A stretch of DNA of 11,268 bases, taken from Obelidium mucronatum. Its lineage: Eukaryota; Chytridiomycota; Chytridiomycetes; Chytridiales; Chytriomycetaceae. Numbering within the stretch: the stretch's first letter is position 1; each line of letters begins with the position of its first letter. A program made the translations under genes and the position numbers. The stretch covers positions 1-11,268 of the forward strand of contig JAIVFH010000654.1 in assembly GCA_025765595.1 (NCBI GenBank), in the 5' to 3' direction. The notes under the pieces are model-generated. The model made no database searches. It saw nothing but the letters and a program-made list of their open reading frames with translations, and had not been told where the DNA came from. Positions 1-8,900 of this stretch are shown here, piece after piece.

Positions 1-103
1 AAAGTATTTCGGTTCCTCATCATTTCAGTTCAAAGCAGTGTGCTCATTTATTTAAGCAGCACTTCTTCCTCCTCCAACCAAGACGCCTTTACAAACTCCC
101 TAG

Positions 104-1149
104 CTTGGTTTGTTCAAACCTATATTCTCGCGCGCTATCAACTACGACCTCCTCTTCCAAGTTGATCCAGACCACTACCAGACATTCGGGATGGCAATTC
201 GACGCGCTTCAAAGAGTATCCGCAGTTACATACACGGACAGGAGCCCGATGAAGAGGCCGCAGATGCATGGATCGCGTTGGCCGCAAATGAGGCGGGAAA
301 GCGATGCAGCGTTGCTTTGGGTGATGTTCCTTTTCGTCTCCGCCAAGGGGGGCGGCGCGGGAGCAGTCGGATGGTAGAGATTCCAGCAGCAAATTCGTCG
401 CGTGCTGTTTTGGGAACAGGGAGTAGCAATGGTGGCGGGGGTGCAGCGGCATCGGGGTTGGGTCTGGTTTCAATGGCGATGAGTGTGCTCCAGTAGGCCG
501 CAAGAAGTACAGTCTCTGTTGTGATCAACAATTGCTCCGACACAAAATATCGAGGGGATTCCAGAACAGAGAGTAGTTGCAGTGATTTGAAAATGATGCG
601 GTCGAGAAGCACATCGAGGAGTCAAGTGGAATCGACAGAAAGTGCAGCCAACATTCCGTCAATAAGGATCAGCCAGGCGTCTAGCAGCAAAAGCCTGAAG
701 GAATCTTGTAAGGAGAGTAACGGAGGTTTAGATCAACCCGATGCATTTAGCCCCTCCTTTGAGTATGATTGGGTCTTTCAACTCAATGGATCGAGGAAAG
801 TTTGAGACGGCAATCTTCCGAAAGCGATAAAACTGTGGTCAATACCCTCCTCCATCAAGAATCCTGTAACAGAAAAACTTGGATACATTGTCCACAGCGG
901 CTCATTCATCAAACAATTCAGTATGCAACAACAGGAAAACCCTCCCCACGAATAAAAGTGAGAAGGATATCTGTTCTTAGTCAAGAGGACAGTGATTCGG
1001 GGGCAAGCCAGAGCTTCATGGATAGCTCCCATAGTTCCCCTACAGGCACATCGGTTAACAATGGTCCCAAAAAGGGAATTCTTAAACAGAAGCCGAGTAA
1101 CCGTGTTAGTACGCCAGTAAAACCGACAAATTTCGGAGGGAAGAAATAA
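104..1149 (+). CDS. Unrecognised Ser-rich protein, 5' partial, introns unresolved
   Basis: I recognise no family. Three plus-strand blocks look coding. The first runs from 104 to about 492 and is preceded by CTCCCTAG, an acceptor-like sequence with an in-frame stop; its first ATG is at 191. The second runs from about 565 to 799 and is Ser/Arg-rich (RSRSTSRS). The third runs from about 898 to 1149 and carries a PKA-type site RRIS and a KGILKQ segment resembling the SILK-type protein phosphatase 1 docking motif. Removing 493-564 (GTAGGC...CCAG, 72 nt) and 800-897 (GTTTGA...CACAG, 98 nt) joins them into one frame of 291 residues ending at the TAA at 1147-1149. The donors are weak, and an alternative second intron starting at 763 (GTATGA) also fits. 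The N-terminus may lie left of the window. The minus-strand frames here look less coding-like. The existence of a gene is fairly likely, but its exact structure is not established. Confidence 0.4.
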
Positions 1150-1150
1150 A
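1145..1150 (+). terminator. Polyadenylation signal AATAAA overlapping the stop codon
   Basis: The hexamer AATAAA contains the TAA stop (1147-1149) of the upstream gene. Cleavage 10-30 nt downstream would fall at or inside the 3' end of the convergent ankyrin gene. Confidence 0.5.
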
Positions 1151-1168
1151 AGGCTGTATTTGTACATT

Positions 1169-1978
1169 TCACATCAGATTTCTCTCCCAACCATCTAACA
1201 AGGCAACAACATCGCCATGGCCCAACATACTTGCCAGAATTGCAGCCATGCGATCTTGATCGCGTGGATCAACTTTACCTGTTTCCAGCAGCAGCTTCAC
1301 CACATCAAACCGCCCATGAACAGCAGCCAACTGCAACATACCCCCACCTTGACCCCAACTGCTTGATGGATCCACTCCACACTCTTCAATCAACCATTTC
1401 GCTACATGAAAATGCCCACGCTCACACGCCACCCTCATCAACATGTGATTCCGACTCCTCACCCCTTCATCGTCATCTACAGCAAACGTCGCTTCGACAA
1501 GAGCTTTCAAAATCGCTAAATATCCTTGCTCGCAGGCAACTTGAAATGCATAATAGTTATCCGCCGTTGGATCTACTCGGTTGTCCAGAATCAACATTTT
1601 CACCAACTGAGTGTATCCATGACAACATGCTTGCTGCAACACAAAACTTTCATTCAGCGATGGGTTGTATTCTGGCTCAGAGTCCATGAGGAATTTGATG
1701 ATTCTCGTTATTTTCGAATCACTCCAGGATGGGACTTTGGAAAAGTAGAGCGGGTATTCCTGCATGTAGTATACTGCGGCATATGGAATCGGGAGATGTA
1801 CATGTGTGAAGGATGAAAGCCGCCGATGGTTTCCTGTAAGCAGAGTCTTTGCAAATGAATAACTGTTGATGAAGGAGAATCCAGAACAGGCAGGGCGCAG
1901 CGAGTAGAAGGCATCGTGAGGACTACAATGAGATGCAATAGCCATCAGAAGCTCTTGTGGAAGACTCTGAAGGGCCAT
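1169..1978 (-). CDS. F-box and ankyrin-repeat protein
   Basis: This is a 269-residue intronless protein. Residues 5-34 (LPQELLMAIASHC...LRPACSGF) resemble an F-box, which in SCF ubiquitin ligases binds Skp1. From about residue 110 there are four ankyrin-like repeats and a partial fifth, at about 110-141, 142-175, 176-209, 212-242 and 243-265. They show the usual helix pattern, for example QACCHGYTQLVKMLI, RVACERGHFHVAKWLI and QLAAVHGRFDVVKLLLE. F-box-like plus ankyrin architecture is common in chytrid genomes; the likely role is substrate choice for ubiquitination, but no target can be inferred. I chose the ATG at 1976-1978 because it sits directly before the F-box; the open frame upstream to 2065 begins with a TTG. 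The gene converges with its left neighbour (stops 19 bp apart) and is divergent from the ubiquitin-eS31 gene. Confidence 0.85.
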   Translation of the reverse strand: MALQSLPQELLMAIASHCSPHDAFYSLRPACSGFSFINSYSFAKTLLTGNHRRLSSFTHVHLPIPYAAVYYMQEYPLYFSKVPSWSDSKITRIIKFLMDSEPEYNPSLNESFVLQQACCHGYTQLVKMLILDNRVDPTADNYYAFQVACEQGYLAILKALVEATFAVDDDEGVRSRNHMLMRVACERGHFHVAKWLIEECGVDPSSSWGQGGGMLQLAAVHGRFDVVKLLLETGKVDPRDQDRMAAILASMLGHGDVVALLDGWERNLM

Positions 1979-2179
1979 CACAAGAGTTTTCTGAAACAAT
2001 TGTTGAAAAAAAGCTAATACAATACGATTTACTCGAGGGTCGCCAAAGTCCACTTTACCAATCAATCGCAGAATATGTATTACTATGCATAATCCTCAGA
2101 GACCAGAACAGTCTTCAAAGTTCTTGAAAGCAGTGAAGTCCGAATGGGACTCTGGCAACTGAAGTTTGAAATTCTTCTC

Positions 2180-2199
2180 GTGGACAAAGCTTTATCCAC
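2180..2199. repeat. Near-perfect 20-bp palindrome upstream of the ubiquitin-eS31 TATA box
   Basis: The sequence GTGGACAAAGCTTTATCCAC reads as its own reverse complement except for one mismatched pair (positions 6 and 15). It lies about 60 bp upstream of the TATA box, in the range expected for a dimeric activator site. The role is inferred from symmetry and position only. Confidence 0.5.
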
Positions 2200-2257
2200 A
2201 ACTGAACCTTTCTCACGACCCGTAGAAGCGATGGTTTCCTCATTTTTTGAGTGCAGG

Positions 2258-2265
2258 TATAAAAA
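2258..2265 (+). promoter_or_regulatory. TATA box of the ubiquitin-eS31 gene
   Basis: TATAAAAA followed by GGGGA is a textbook TATA element. Transcription would be expected to start about 25-40 bp downstream, near 2285-2300, leaving a short leader exon before the GT donor at 2324. It suits a highly expressed ribosomal gene. Confidence 0.65.
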
Positions 2266-2323
2266 GGGGAGAGTGAGTTTATTGAAACTTAGGATTTCAC
2301 TCGAAGACTCGTTTCTACGACAG

Positions 2324-2983
<660 letters not shown>

Positions 2984-3047
2984 ATGTTTTCCTTGGATAT
3001 GGGGTAGTCTGTGGGATGGTTGTTTCGTGGCTTGGTTATTGGATGAT

Positions 3048-3053
3048 AATAAA
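3048..3053 (+). terminator. Polyadenylation signal AATAAA of ubiquitin-eS31
   Basis: AATAAA lies 65 nt after the stop codon and only 46 nt before the GH2 start codon. The GH2 promoter and leader must therefore overlap the 3' end of this transcript. Confidence 0.6.
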
Positions 3054-3098
3054 CTCCAAGGAATTACCACCTTCACACTTTCTGTTCATAAGTCGTAA

Positions 3099-5397
3099 AT
3101 GTTGGTCTTGCTGACGCTTTGCATCACTCAAGCCCTCTGCACTGCCGCCACTCTGGCAAAAACACGCTACAACCTCATCGACAACGTGTGGTTCTTCAGC
3201 ACAACCAACAGCTCCTTGTCCACCGACTGGACCCGCGTCTCTCTCCCCCACACGTGGAACGGCCTCGATACGCAGAGTGGCGGCCACTACAGGCGGAATG
3301 CAAGCTGGTACCGGACGCTCTTGCTTCTGGCCGATGTTGACTTAGAGACATCGCGAATAGTCCTTGATGTTGGTGCGGCTAATGCCGTGGCTGATGTCTT
3401 TGTCAACGAGATATTCGTGGGGCAACACAGGTTGAATCAAAGTGTGTCCTCCCGTCTCACTAACAAGAAACACTCATTGAATTATAGGGGTGGATTCTCA
3501 CGCTTCAGAATGGATTTTACAGAACAGGCAAAGACGGTTGCCAACAAGTGGAAGTTATGCTCACTTACCCTAAAAGTAGATAATAGTGCCTCTATTTCCG
3601 ATGTATTGCCGCTGAAGAGCGACTTTCCTATGTTTGGCGGAATCTTCCGGGATATTGGCTATTGGCTCATCAAAAAACATGTTCCTGTGCTGGACCCGTT
3701 TGATTCTGGATCATCAGGCGTCCAACTCCAGCAAACAAACATCATTTCTCAAACACATCCGATACGTGCAACTTATCAAACGACGGTTCGCGTCACTTGT
3801 TTCGGAAACTTGTCGGATACAGCCTTCTCAGTGAATATTCGAGTTTTTGAAGGAAGCCAAAATCTGGTCAACACGACACACACATATTCCTTGCATTCGT
3901 CGTGCCTTCTGACTTCGTCGTTCATGATTCCGTTTTCGATCCCGAATCCACATGTTTGGCATGGCCGTGTTGATCCTTTTTTGTACAAGGCAACCATCGA
4001 AATAGTGCATCAGTCCCGGATTGTCGATTCATACACCACAAAAATCGGCGCAAGAACTTACTATATCCACCCTGAACGAGGATTCATTCTAAATGGACGC
4101 CCATACTCTTTGCATGGCGTCAACTTGCACCAAGACTGGGACAAACTTGGTTGGGCCATCTCCGCAAAACACACTCTCGAGAACTTTCGAGCAATGGTTG
4201 ATCTCAATATGACCGCCCTGCGCTGCTCCAACTACCAGCATTCTGATTATACCTACACTCTTGCCGATGAATTTGGGTTTGTCGTTTGGGCCGAAATACC
4301 AAACTTGAAAGTCGTCCCGGTGAACCCAGCTGCGTATTTAAATGCGGGCAATCAGTTACGGGAACTGATTCGACAGGCTGGGAATCATGCTTCGATTTTA
4401 TTTTGGTCAATTGGCCATGAATTGGATGTTATGCGCTCAAACCCTCTTCCTTTACTTTGGATGCTGCAAAAAGTTGCCAAATCAGAGGACCCATATCGAA
4501 TGACGGTACGCTCACATCCTCAGCGAATCCCCGCATTAAAAGAAATGCCTGACTTAACAACGAAACAAATCATAGACGATGTCAATCACAAGCACCACAG
4601 CCCTGACAAACCCAATAGCATCCATCACAGATACAATCGCAATCACAGCATACCACGGGTGGCAAGGAACCAAAACATCCAATCAAACAGGACCATTCCT
4701 CGACATTCACCATTCTCAGAACCCATTTCTTAAATTCGGGATTTGCGAATATGGGGCTGGCGCAAGCCCATTCTTGCACAACGATACCCCAACTCGTTTG
4801 GACCACACGGAAGAATACCAATCTCTCGTCCATGAGAATATATTCCCGCAATTGTTTGGTGCAAATCAGCGCCCGTATCTTTGGTGGAAAGCGTTGTCAA
4901 GTTTTGCGGATTTCGCCGCGACTTCTACCACTGCTGCTGATGGAAGCAATATGAGAACTCCTATCACAGCACCAACAACAGTCAAGGCTGAAAGGGATCT
5001 GGGACTGTTAACCAGCAACAGAAATATTCGGAAAGATTCCTTTTTTTACTATAAAGCGCAATGGAATTCCGGTGATCCCATGGTTTACATAACCTCTTCG
5101 CGTTTCAAATATCGCAAACAAGTGGTGGATGTAAAAGTGTACTCGACTGGTGTGGAATCTCTTTCTTTGACTGTGAATGGGAATGTGGTGGTGCTTCAAG
5201 AAGAAGGCTCTTTTCGAAAATTGAGGAAGGGTAGTAATGATGATAAGATTCATATCTGGGAGAGTGTACGACTGAGGGAAGGTAGTAACAGTGTTCTTGC
5301 TACTGCAACAAGTTTGTTGGACGGGTCAAGTGTTGTGAGTAATTTGGTCGTGTGGTATCATATTCCAGATTTGGTCGTGATGGATGAGAATAATTAA
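3099..5397 (+). CDS. Secreted glycoside hydrolase family 2 protein (beta-galactosidase/glucuronidase-like), two exons
   Basis: Exons 3099-4505 and 4576-5397 give 742 residues. A hydrophobic signal peptide spans about residues 1-16, and several N-x-S/T sites suggest a secreted glycoprotein. The start is the ATG after an in-frame TAA. Domains: N-terminal jelly roll (LPHTWNG 49-55; DFPMFGGIFRDIG 175-187), Ig-like sandwich (about 210-315), TIM barrel from about 325 (GFILNGRPYSLHGVN; WAEIP), and a C-terminal beta domain with VYITSSRF. GH2 enzymes split beta-linked galactose, glucuronic acid or mannose by a retaining mechanism. The acid/base is Glu441 (IGHEL) and the nucleophile Glu527 (CEYGAGAS). 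Odd points: His replaces the usual Asn before Glu441, Asn378 replaces the usual His in RCSNY, GWQG replaces GWYG, and SFADFA replaces the usual MFDFA. Substrate cannot be assigned, and reduced or altered activity is possible. Confidence 0.9.
4506..4575 (+). other. 70-nt intron in the GH2 gene
   Basis: The donor is ACG/GTACGC and the acceptor is CATAG at 4571-4575. Branch-like CTGACTTAAC lies at 4549-4558, about 18 nt before the acceptor. The length is 1 modulo 3, exactly what is needed to join the upstream and downstream frames. The junction reads DPYRMT/TMSIT, phase 0, and keeps the family order (DPxR, then DxIxxxxYxGW, then EYGAGAS). Confidence 0.85.
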
Positions 5398-5432
5398 AAA
5401 AGATTAATATAAACATGCATAATTATAAGTGT

Positions 5433-5455
5433 AATGAATGAAAATTCCATTCATT
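5433..5455 (+). repeat. Inverted repeat 3' of the GH2 gene
   Basis: AATGAATG and CATTCATT form a perfect 8-bp stem around a 7-nt loop, 36 nt after the GH2 stop codon. It could fold in the 3'UTR. No strict AATAAA was seen near it; ATATAAAC at about 5407 is the nearest A-rich candidate. Confidence 0.4.
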
Positions 5456-5515
5456 GCTGTATAGTGTCAACAAAATTCATTTTCAGCAAGGAAGCAAAAA
5501 ATTGTTGTCTGAAAG

Positions 5516-5529
5516 GAAACTGAAACTTG
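5516..5529 (+). promoter_or_regulatory. GAAACTGAAACTTG element upstream of array gene 1
   Basis: This 14-mer lies 39 nt before the ATG of array gene 1. Its exact reverse complement occurs upstream of gene 2 (7213-7226), and a related double copy lies upstream of gene 3 (8884-8900). Regulatory function is inferred only from this sharing. Confidence 0.3.
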
Positions 5530-5568
5530 TTTTTCTCTCCTCCACTCAAAGAAGGTGGATCCCCCAAG

Positions 5569-7131
5569 ATGCTTACAGCCGAAACAGTTATTCAATCTGT
5601 CGTCACGCTTACTGATTCAGCAAAAGGCACAGTACCCGCGTTTGTTGAGACATTGCAAAACAGTGCCACAGATTTCAGCTCCCAAGCGTCACCAGCAGCA
5701 ACATCTGATTCTATTCCAGCAAAAAGTCACGAAGATTCAACGTTGATCTCCAAGAGTTCAAGTGACGTCGCTACCACTGCCACCACTGAAGTCGAATTGA
5801 GAACAACCCCGCAAAAGAGTCCATATCCTATTGCACCACAAACAGTCACCGCAGACAATGAAATCTCTCAATCAACAACTCAAGCTTCTCGCGAAACTCA
5901 GCTACCACAGGCTGGCGCAGTTACGAGCTCGTTTCTCCAAGCTGCCCCTGTGCCAAATCCTCAGTTCCCGATCCCTCAGCAGCCTGAACAACAGCAACTT
6001 CTGCTCAATACTCCAATAATTGCTCAACTTCAATCTGATGCGAATCCACCTCCTCAGCAGCCGGGAGTTCCAAGTGCTTTGCCGACTGTTCTACCTTTCA
6101 AAGTCACCGCACCACCTGCATCTAATTCGGAATCTAATGGAGGTAGCATCAGCGGAGTTGTAGCCGCTATTCCTCCACCTCCGGCGGCAAATAACGATAT
6201 TCCGTCACAAGCCGCAAATTCTTTAGATTCACCGAATTCAATCAGCCCTTTGCTCCTTCAAATTCTACTTCCCATTGGAGGCTTAATAATTGCGATTGCC
6301 CTGTTTACTGTTTACAGAACAAGACAGAAAGCATCACGGTCTCTGAAAGTTTCAGATCTCGAAGCAATGCCAACAACGGCAACGTCCAAAAAGCCCACCG
6401 TGCAGTTTTCATCAAGCGAGAATTCAATCCCGCCACGGGAGTATTTTACGAAAGGACGGAGACCCAGTCAAGTCATGCTGTTGCATGATCCATACTCTGG
6501 CAGCAACCCCGCTTCGCCAACCACCTCTCGCAGAAACAGTGACAACGATATAACGGGGATTTCTAATCTCGAAACGCTTCAAAGAACAATCTATGAGATC
6601 AGTGACACTCAACAAAAAGTACAAGAACTACAACGCCAACAAATGTTGCTTCAGCAAGCGCAACTTCAGCAAAGTTTGGACAACATTCACCAACGAGGCA
6701 GCATTTTCTCTGAAATCAGTTGCGATACGGTTACAACCAATTCCCAACACTTGAACACGTCTCCGGTTCATTCTGTTCCAGATCGGAACACACCGCAGAT
6801 TATTTCACCCAATCACACAATCACAAGCAACCGCGGGGTCCTAACAAACGCAATTGATCCAAACGCGCCGTCGATACTGTTGGGATACGTCCAATACAAT
6901 GGAAACCGATGGCCTGTCGCCAAAGCAATTGGTGGGCGCTGGGTCTGGGTCGGTGAAAACACGCAAGTGTATCGCGGTGCTGAGGATCGAGACCATGAAG
7001 TTGTGAGACTCAATAGTGCGCAAGAAGCCAGGAGTGTTTATTTGCGGGAGTTGGCCAACACTGATTCTGAATTTTCGGATTTACAACAAAAGTTGTACGA
7101 GAACTGGGAACTGTTTTTAACGTTTTTCTAA
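5569..7131 (+). CDS. Array gene 1: single-pass membrane protein with C-terminal WPVAKA domain
   Basis: This is a 520-residue protein of no family I recognise. Residues 1-227 are rich in Ser, Thr, Pro, Gln and Ala with no signal peptide. A membrane helix spans about 228-249 (ILLPIGGLIIAIALF) and is followed by RTRQK. By the positive-inside rule the long tail is cytosolic and the N-terminal part outside. The tail has a Ser-rich linker with a RRNS site and a Gln-rich likely coiled coil at about 332-376, which copies 2 and 3 lack. Residues 435-520 form a compact domain shared with copies 2 and 3: GYVQYNGNRWPVAKAIGG, RWVWVGEN, then a helical part ending YENWELFLTFF. The start is the ATG at 5569; the frame upstream is closed by a TGA at 5521. 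Tail-to-head spacing to the next copy is 166 bp. Cell-wall sensor or adhesin is a guess based on architecture. Confidence 0.85.
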   Translation: MLTAETVIQSVVTLTDSAKGTVPAFVETLQNSATDFSSQASPAATSDSIPAKSHEDSTLISKSSSDVATTATTEVELRTTPQKSPYPIAPQTVTADNEISQSTTQASRETQLPQAGAVTSSFLQAAPVPNPQFPIPQQPEQQQLLLNTPIIAQLQSDANPPPQQPGVPSALPTVLPFKVTAPPASNSESNGGSISGVVAAIPPPPAANNDIPSQAANSLDSPNSISPLLLQILLPIGGLIIAIALFTVYRTRQKASRSLKVSDLEAMPTTATSKKPTVQFSSSENSIPPREYFTKGRRPSQVMLLHDPYSGSNPASPTTSRRNSDNDITGISNLETLQRTIYEISDTQQKVQELQRQQMLLQQAQLQQSLDNIHQRGSIFSEISCDTVTTNSQHLNTSPVHSVPDRNTPQIISPNHTITSNRGVLTNAIDPNAPSILLGYVQYNGNRWPVAKAIGGRWVWVGENTQVYRGAEDRDHEVVRLNSAQEARSVYLRELANTDSEFSDLQQKLYENWELFLTFF

Positions 7132-7136
7132 ATAAA
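7131..7136 (+). terminator. Polyadenylation signal AATAAA touching the stop codon of array gene 1
   Basis: The last base of the TAA stop (7129-7131) is the first base of AATAAA, so the 3'UTR is probably very short. Confidence 0.5.
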
Positions 7137-7212
7137 ACCATTTCCTGTAATTTCCTTGCGACGCCAGCTCCGCAGGAGTACATAGAATTGTCAGCGATCA
7201 CAAAAATCTATT

Positions 7213-7244
7213 CAAGTTTCAGTTTCGCGTTTATTTTCAGTTTC
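7213..7244 (+). promoter_or_regulatory. Repeated TTTCAGTTTC elements upstream of array gene 2
   Basis: CAAGTTTCAGTTTC (7213-7226) is the exact reverse complement of the element upstream of gene 1. A second copy, TTTTCAGTTTC, follows at 7234-7244. The pair ends 53 nt before the ATG. Function is inferred from repetition. Confidence 0.3.
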
Positions 7245-7297
7245 ATCGTTGGAAAAAAAAGAAAGACGGAAACCCCCTTAAGATTCAGGACTGACAA

Positions 7298-8719
7298 ATG
7301 TCGCTGAAAGATAATACGGTGAAGTCGCTCGGCAGCAGGGTTGCTGTTGCTCCAAGCGCTTCTGCGCCGAGTTCAGATGATATTCTTGGAAACGTTATGG
7401 GTTTTGCTCCTGTAGCCGCCAGAACAGTCCTACCACCAGTCGCTCCTGACATGTCTGAACTGGTGGAGCAACTTGTAGATGCCCTACACACAATACCCCA
7501 TGTAATCCATGTTTCGACGACTGCCAACAGTATTCCACCAACGGCTGTACCTCAGCAGCTACCTGCTCCAGAACCTCAGCCCGAAGTCGCTACAATTACT
7601 TTAGCCATATCGTCTCAGCAAACTCTTCAGTCGACAATGCCTCCTTCCATTATAAGCTCGCTTGTGCCGGCTCCAAAAGAATCCCTCAAAGATGACCTTG
7701 TAGTCCTCACGTCATCGATATTGGACGCTCCTCCAAGTCAGGACAATTCTCCATCTACTCAAGTACTCTTATTATCTCCAGCTGCATCAGAACAACCATC
7801 TTCCCCCAAGAATAGTTCACCTATATCTCAACCTCAACTCAGTAATCCCTCTCGTTCCGCAAGTCCTAGTCCTCTTCTACTTCCGTCATTTCGCGCCTCC
7901 GAAATCATACCCACGAACTTGAAATCTTCATCTGCTGTCGATGCTATGCTTCCTCAATCCGGAAGCTCAACATCAACAGCACCAGAAAGCTCGTCTATGC
8001 TGCTCAAAGTCCTTATCCCCTCCATCACAATATTTCTCCTATTCACTGGCATAGCAACCGCTTGGTACATTAAACGAAAACGTGCCAGAGCTCTCATTGA
8101 ACCTCCTGAATTCTTGACAACATCAAATCCACGTTCTCGTTTCAACAAGAAAGGGGTTTCTCCTCCTCCTGCTTTTCATGCTTTCGGAGGATCCATGGAC
8201 CGCCTTCATTATTCTGACGATCTAGAGCACAAGGTTCTCGTGAATCAAGACTATAAAGTTTATTTGGAAGATGTGGTGGTGACTGTCATCCCCACTCCCT
8301 TCGGTTCCGAAAGGGGCACGTTGCAACACATGCCGCCAACTGCCACTGCAGCAGAAACAGCAGCAGCGAACACGAAACCAAACTACTCTGTTTATGATCC
8401 TCGATTTACAATCAATTCGCAATTTTCCCCTTTTGCCGAAACCACTGCTCAAGAAGCGAGTAATCGCGTTGTTTACGGTTGTTCCGTGTATGAAGGCAAG
8501 AAATGGCCTGTGGCAAAAGCGAATGGTGGTCGTTGGGTGTGGATTGGAGAAAATGGGTTGGTCTTTATTGGAGAGGTTGATGATGAAGACGATATAACAG
8601 TTATCGAGACTTTGCAAGTAGCCGAATCTCTTTATCAAGGAGAGGTGGCAATTTGGGGACAGGATGATGCTCGATTTGTGGAGAACTGGGGATTACTTTT
8701 GCAATTTCTGCGGAAATGA
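7298..8719 (+). CDS. Array gene 2: single-pass membrane protein with C-terminal WPVAKA domain
   Basis: This is a 473-residue paralogue of its neighbours. The N-terminal region, 1-237, is rich in Ser, Pro, Ala and Thr and has no signal peptide. A membrane helix at about 238-258 (VLIPSITIFLLFTG) is followed by KRKRAR, which predicts a cytosolic C-terminus. The linker lacks the coiled coil of copy 1. Residues 389-473 carry the shared domain in its cleanest form: GCSVYEGKKWPVAKANGG, RWVWIGENGLVF, an acidic patch (DDEDD) and the ending VENWGLLLQFLRK. Trp403, the VAKA block (405-408), the GG pair (410-411) and Trp413 match copies 1 and 3. The start is the first ATG of the frame. Protein similarity outside the helix and C-terminal domain is low, so the ectodomains evolve fast while the C-terminus is held, as expected if it binds a fixed intracellular partner. 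Confidence 0.85.
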   Translation: MSLKDNTVKSLGSRVAVAPSASAPSSDDILGNVMGFAPVAARTVLPPVAPDMSELVEQLVDALHTIPHVIHVSTTANSIPPTAVPQQLPAPEPQPEVATITLAISSQQTLQSTMPPSIISSLVPAPKESLKDDLVVLTSSILDAPPSQDNSPSTQVLLLSPAASEQPSSPKNSSPISQPQLSNPSRSASPSPLLLPSFRASEIIPTNLKSSSAVDAMLPQSGSSTSTAPESSSMLLKVLIPSITIFLLFTGIATAWYIKRKRARALIEPPEFLTTSNPRSRFNKKGVSPPPAFHAFGGSMDRLHYSDDLEHKVLVNQDYKVYLEDVVVTVIPTPFGSERGTLQHMPPTATAAETAAANTKPNYSVYDPRFTINSQFSPFAETTAQEASNRVVYGCSVYEGKKWPVAKANGGRWVWIGENGLVFIGEVDDEDDITVIETLQVAESLYQGEVAIWGQDDARFVENWGLLLQFLRK

Positions 8720-8883
8720 ACACCCCCTTTACCTTCATCCGTTTCATCATTGCATTTTGGTTTTTATTTTTACATTCTGCACTGCATTCTATCAGCCAAG
8801 CAATAACATCGTCATTAAATCAAAATTTTCATTTTCGTGCCCATTCCACTCATTTTCGGTTTCAAGATGCAAAAATGAATCCA

Positions 8884-8900
8884 GAACTGAAAACTGAAAC
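8884..8900 (+). promoter_or_regulatory. Double GAAACTGAAA-like element upstream of array gene 3
   Basis: GAACTGAAAACTGAAAC contains two overlapping copies of the element found before genes 1 and 2, ending 78 nt before the ATG. A further related copy, TTTTCGGTTTCAAG, lies at 8853-8866. Confidence 0.3.

Noticed and set aside
138..612. Two minus-strand frames opposite the first gene
   Set aside because: Low-complexity, Pro-rich translations with no family resemblance. The plus-strand frame reads more like a protein and sits behind an acceptor-like site.
1231..1816. Plus-strand frames across the ankyrin gene
   Set aside because: Shadows of the minus-strand ankyrin repeats; compositions are His/Cys/Pro-rich and resemble nothing.
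4579..5397. Second GH2 half as a separate gene starting at ATG 4579
   Set aside because: It lacks the acid/base half and a signal peptide, and the intron at 4506-4575 joins it in frame to the first half.
8222..8638. 138-codon minus-strand frame opposite array gene 2
   Set aside because: It lies fully over the conserved C-terminal domain, whose conservation explains the sequence better.
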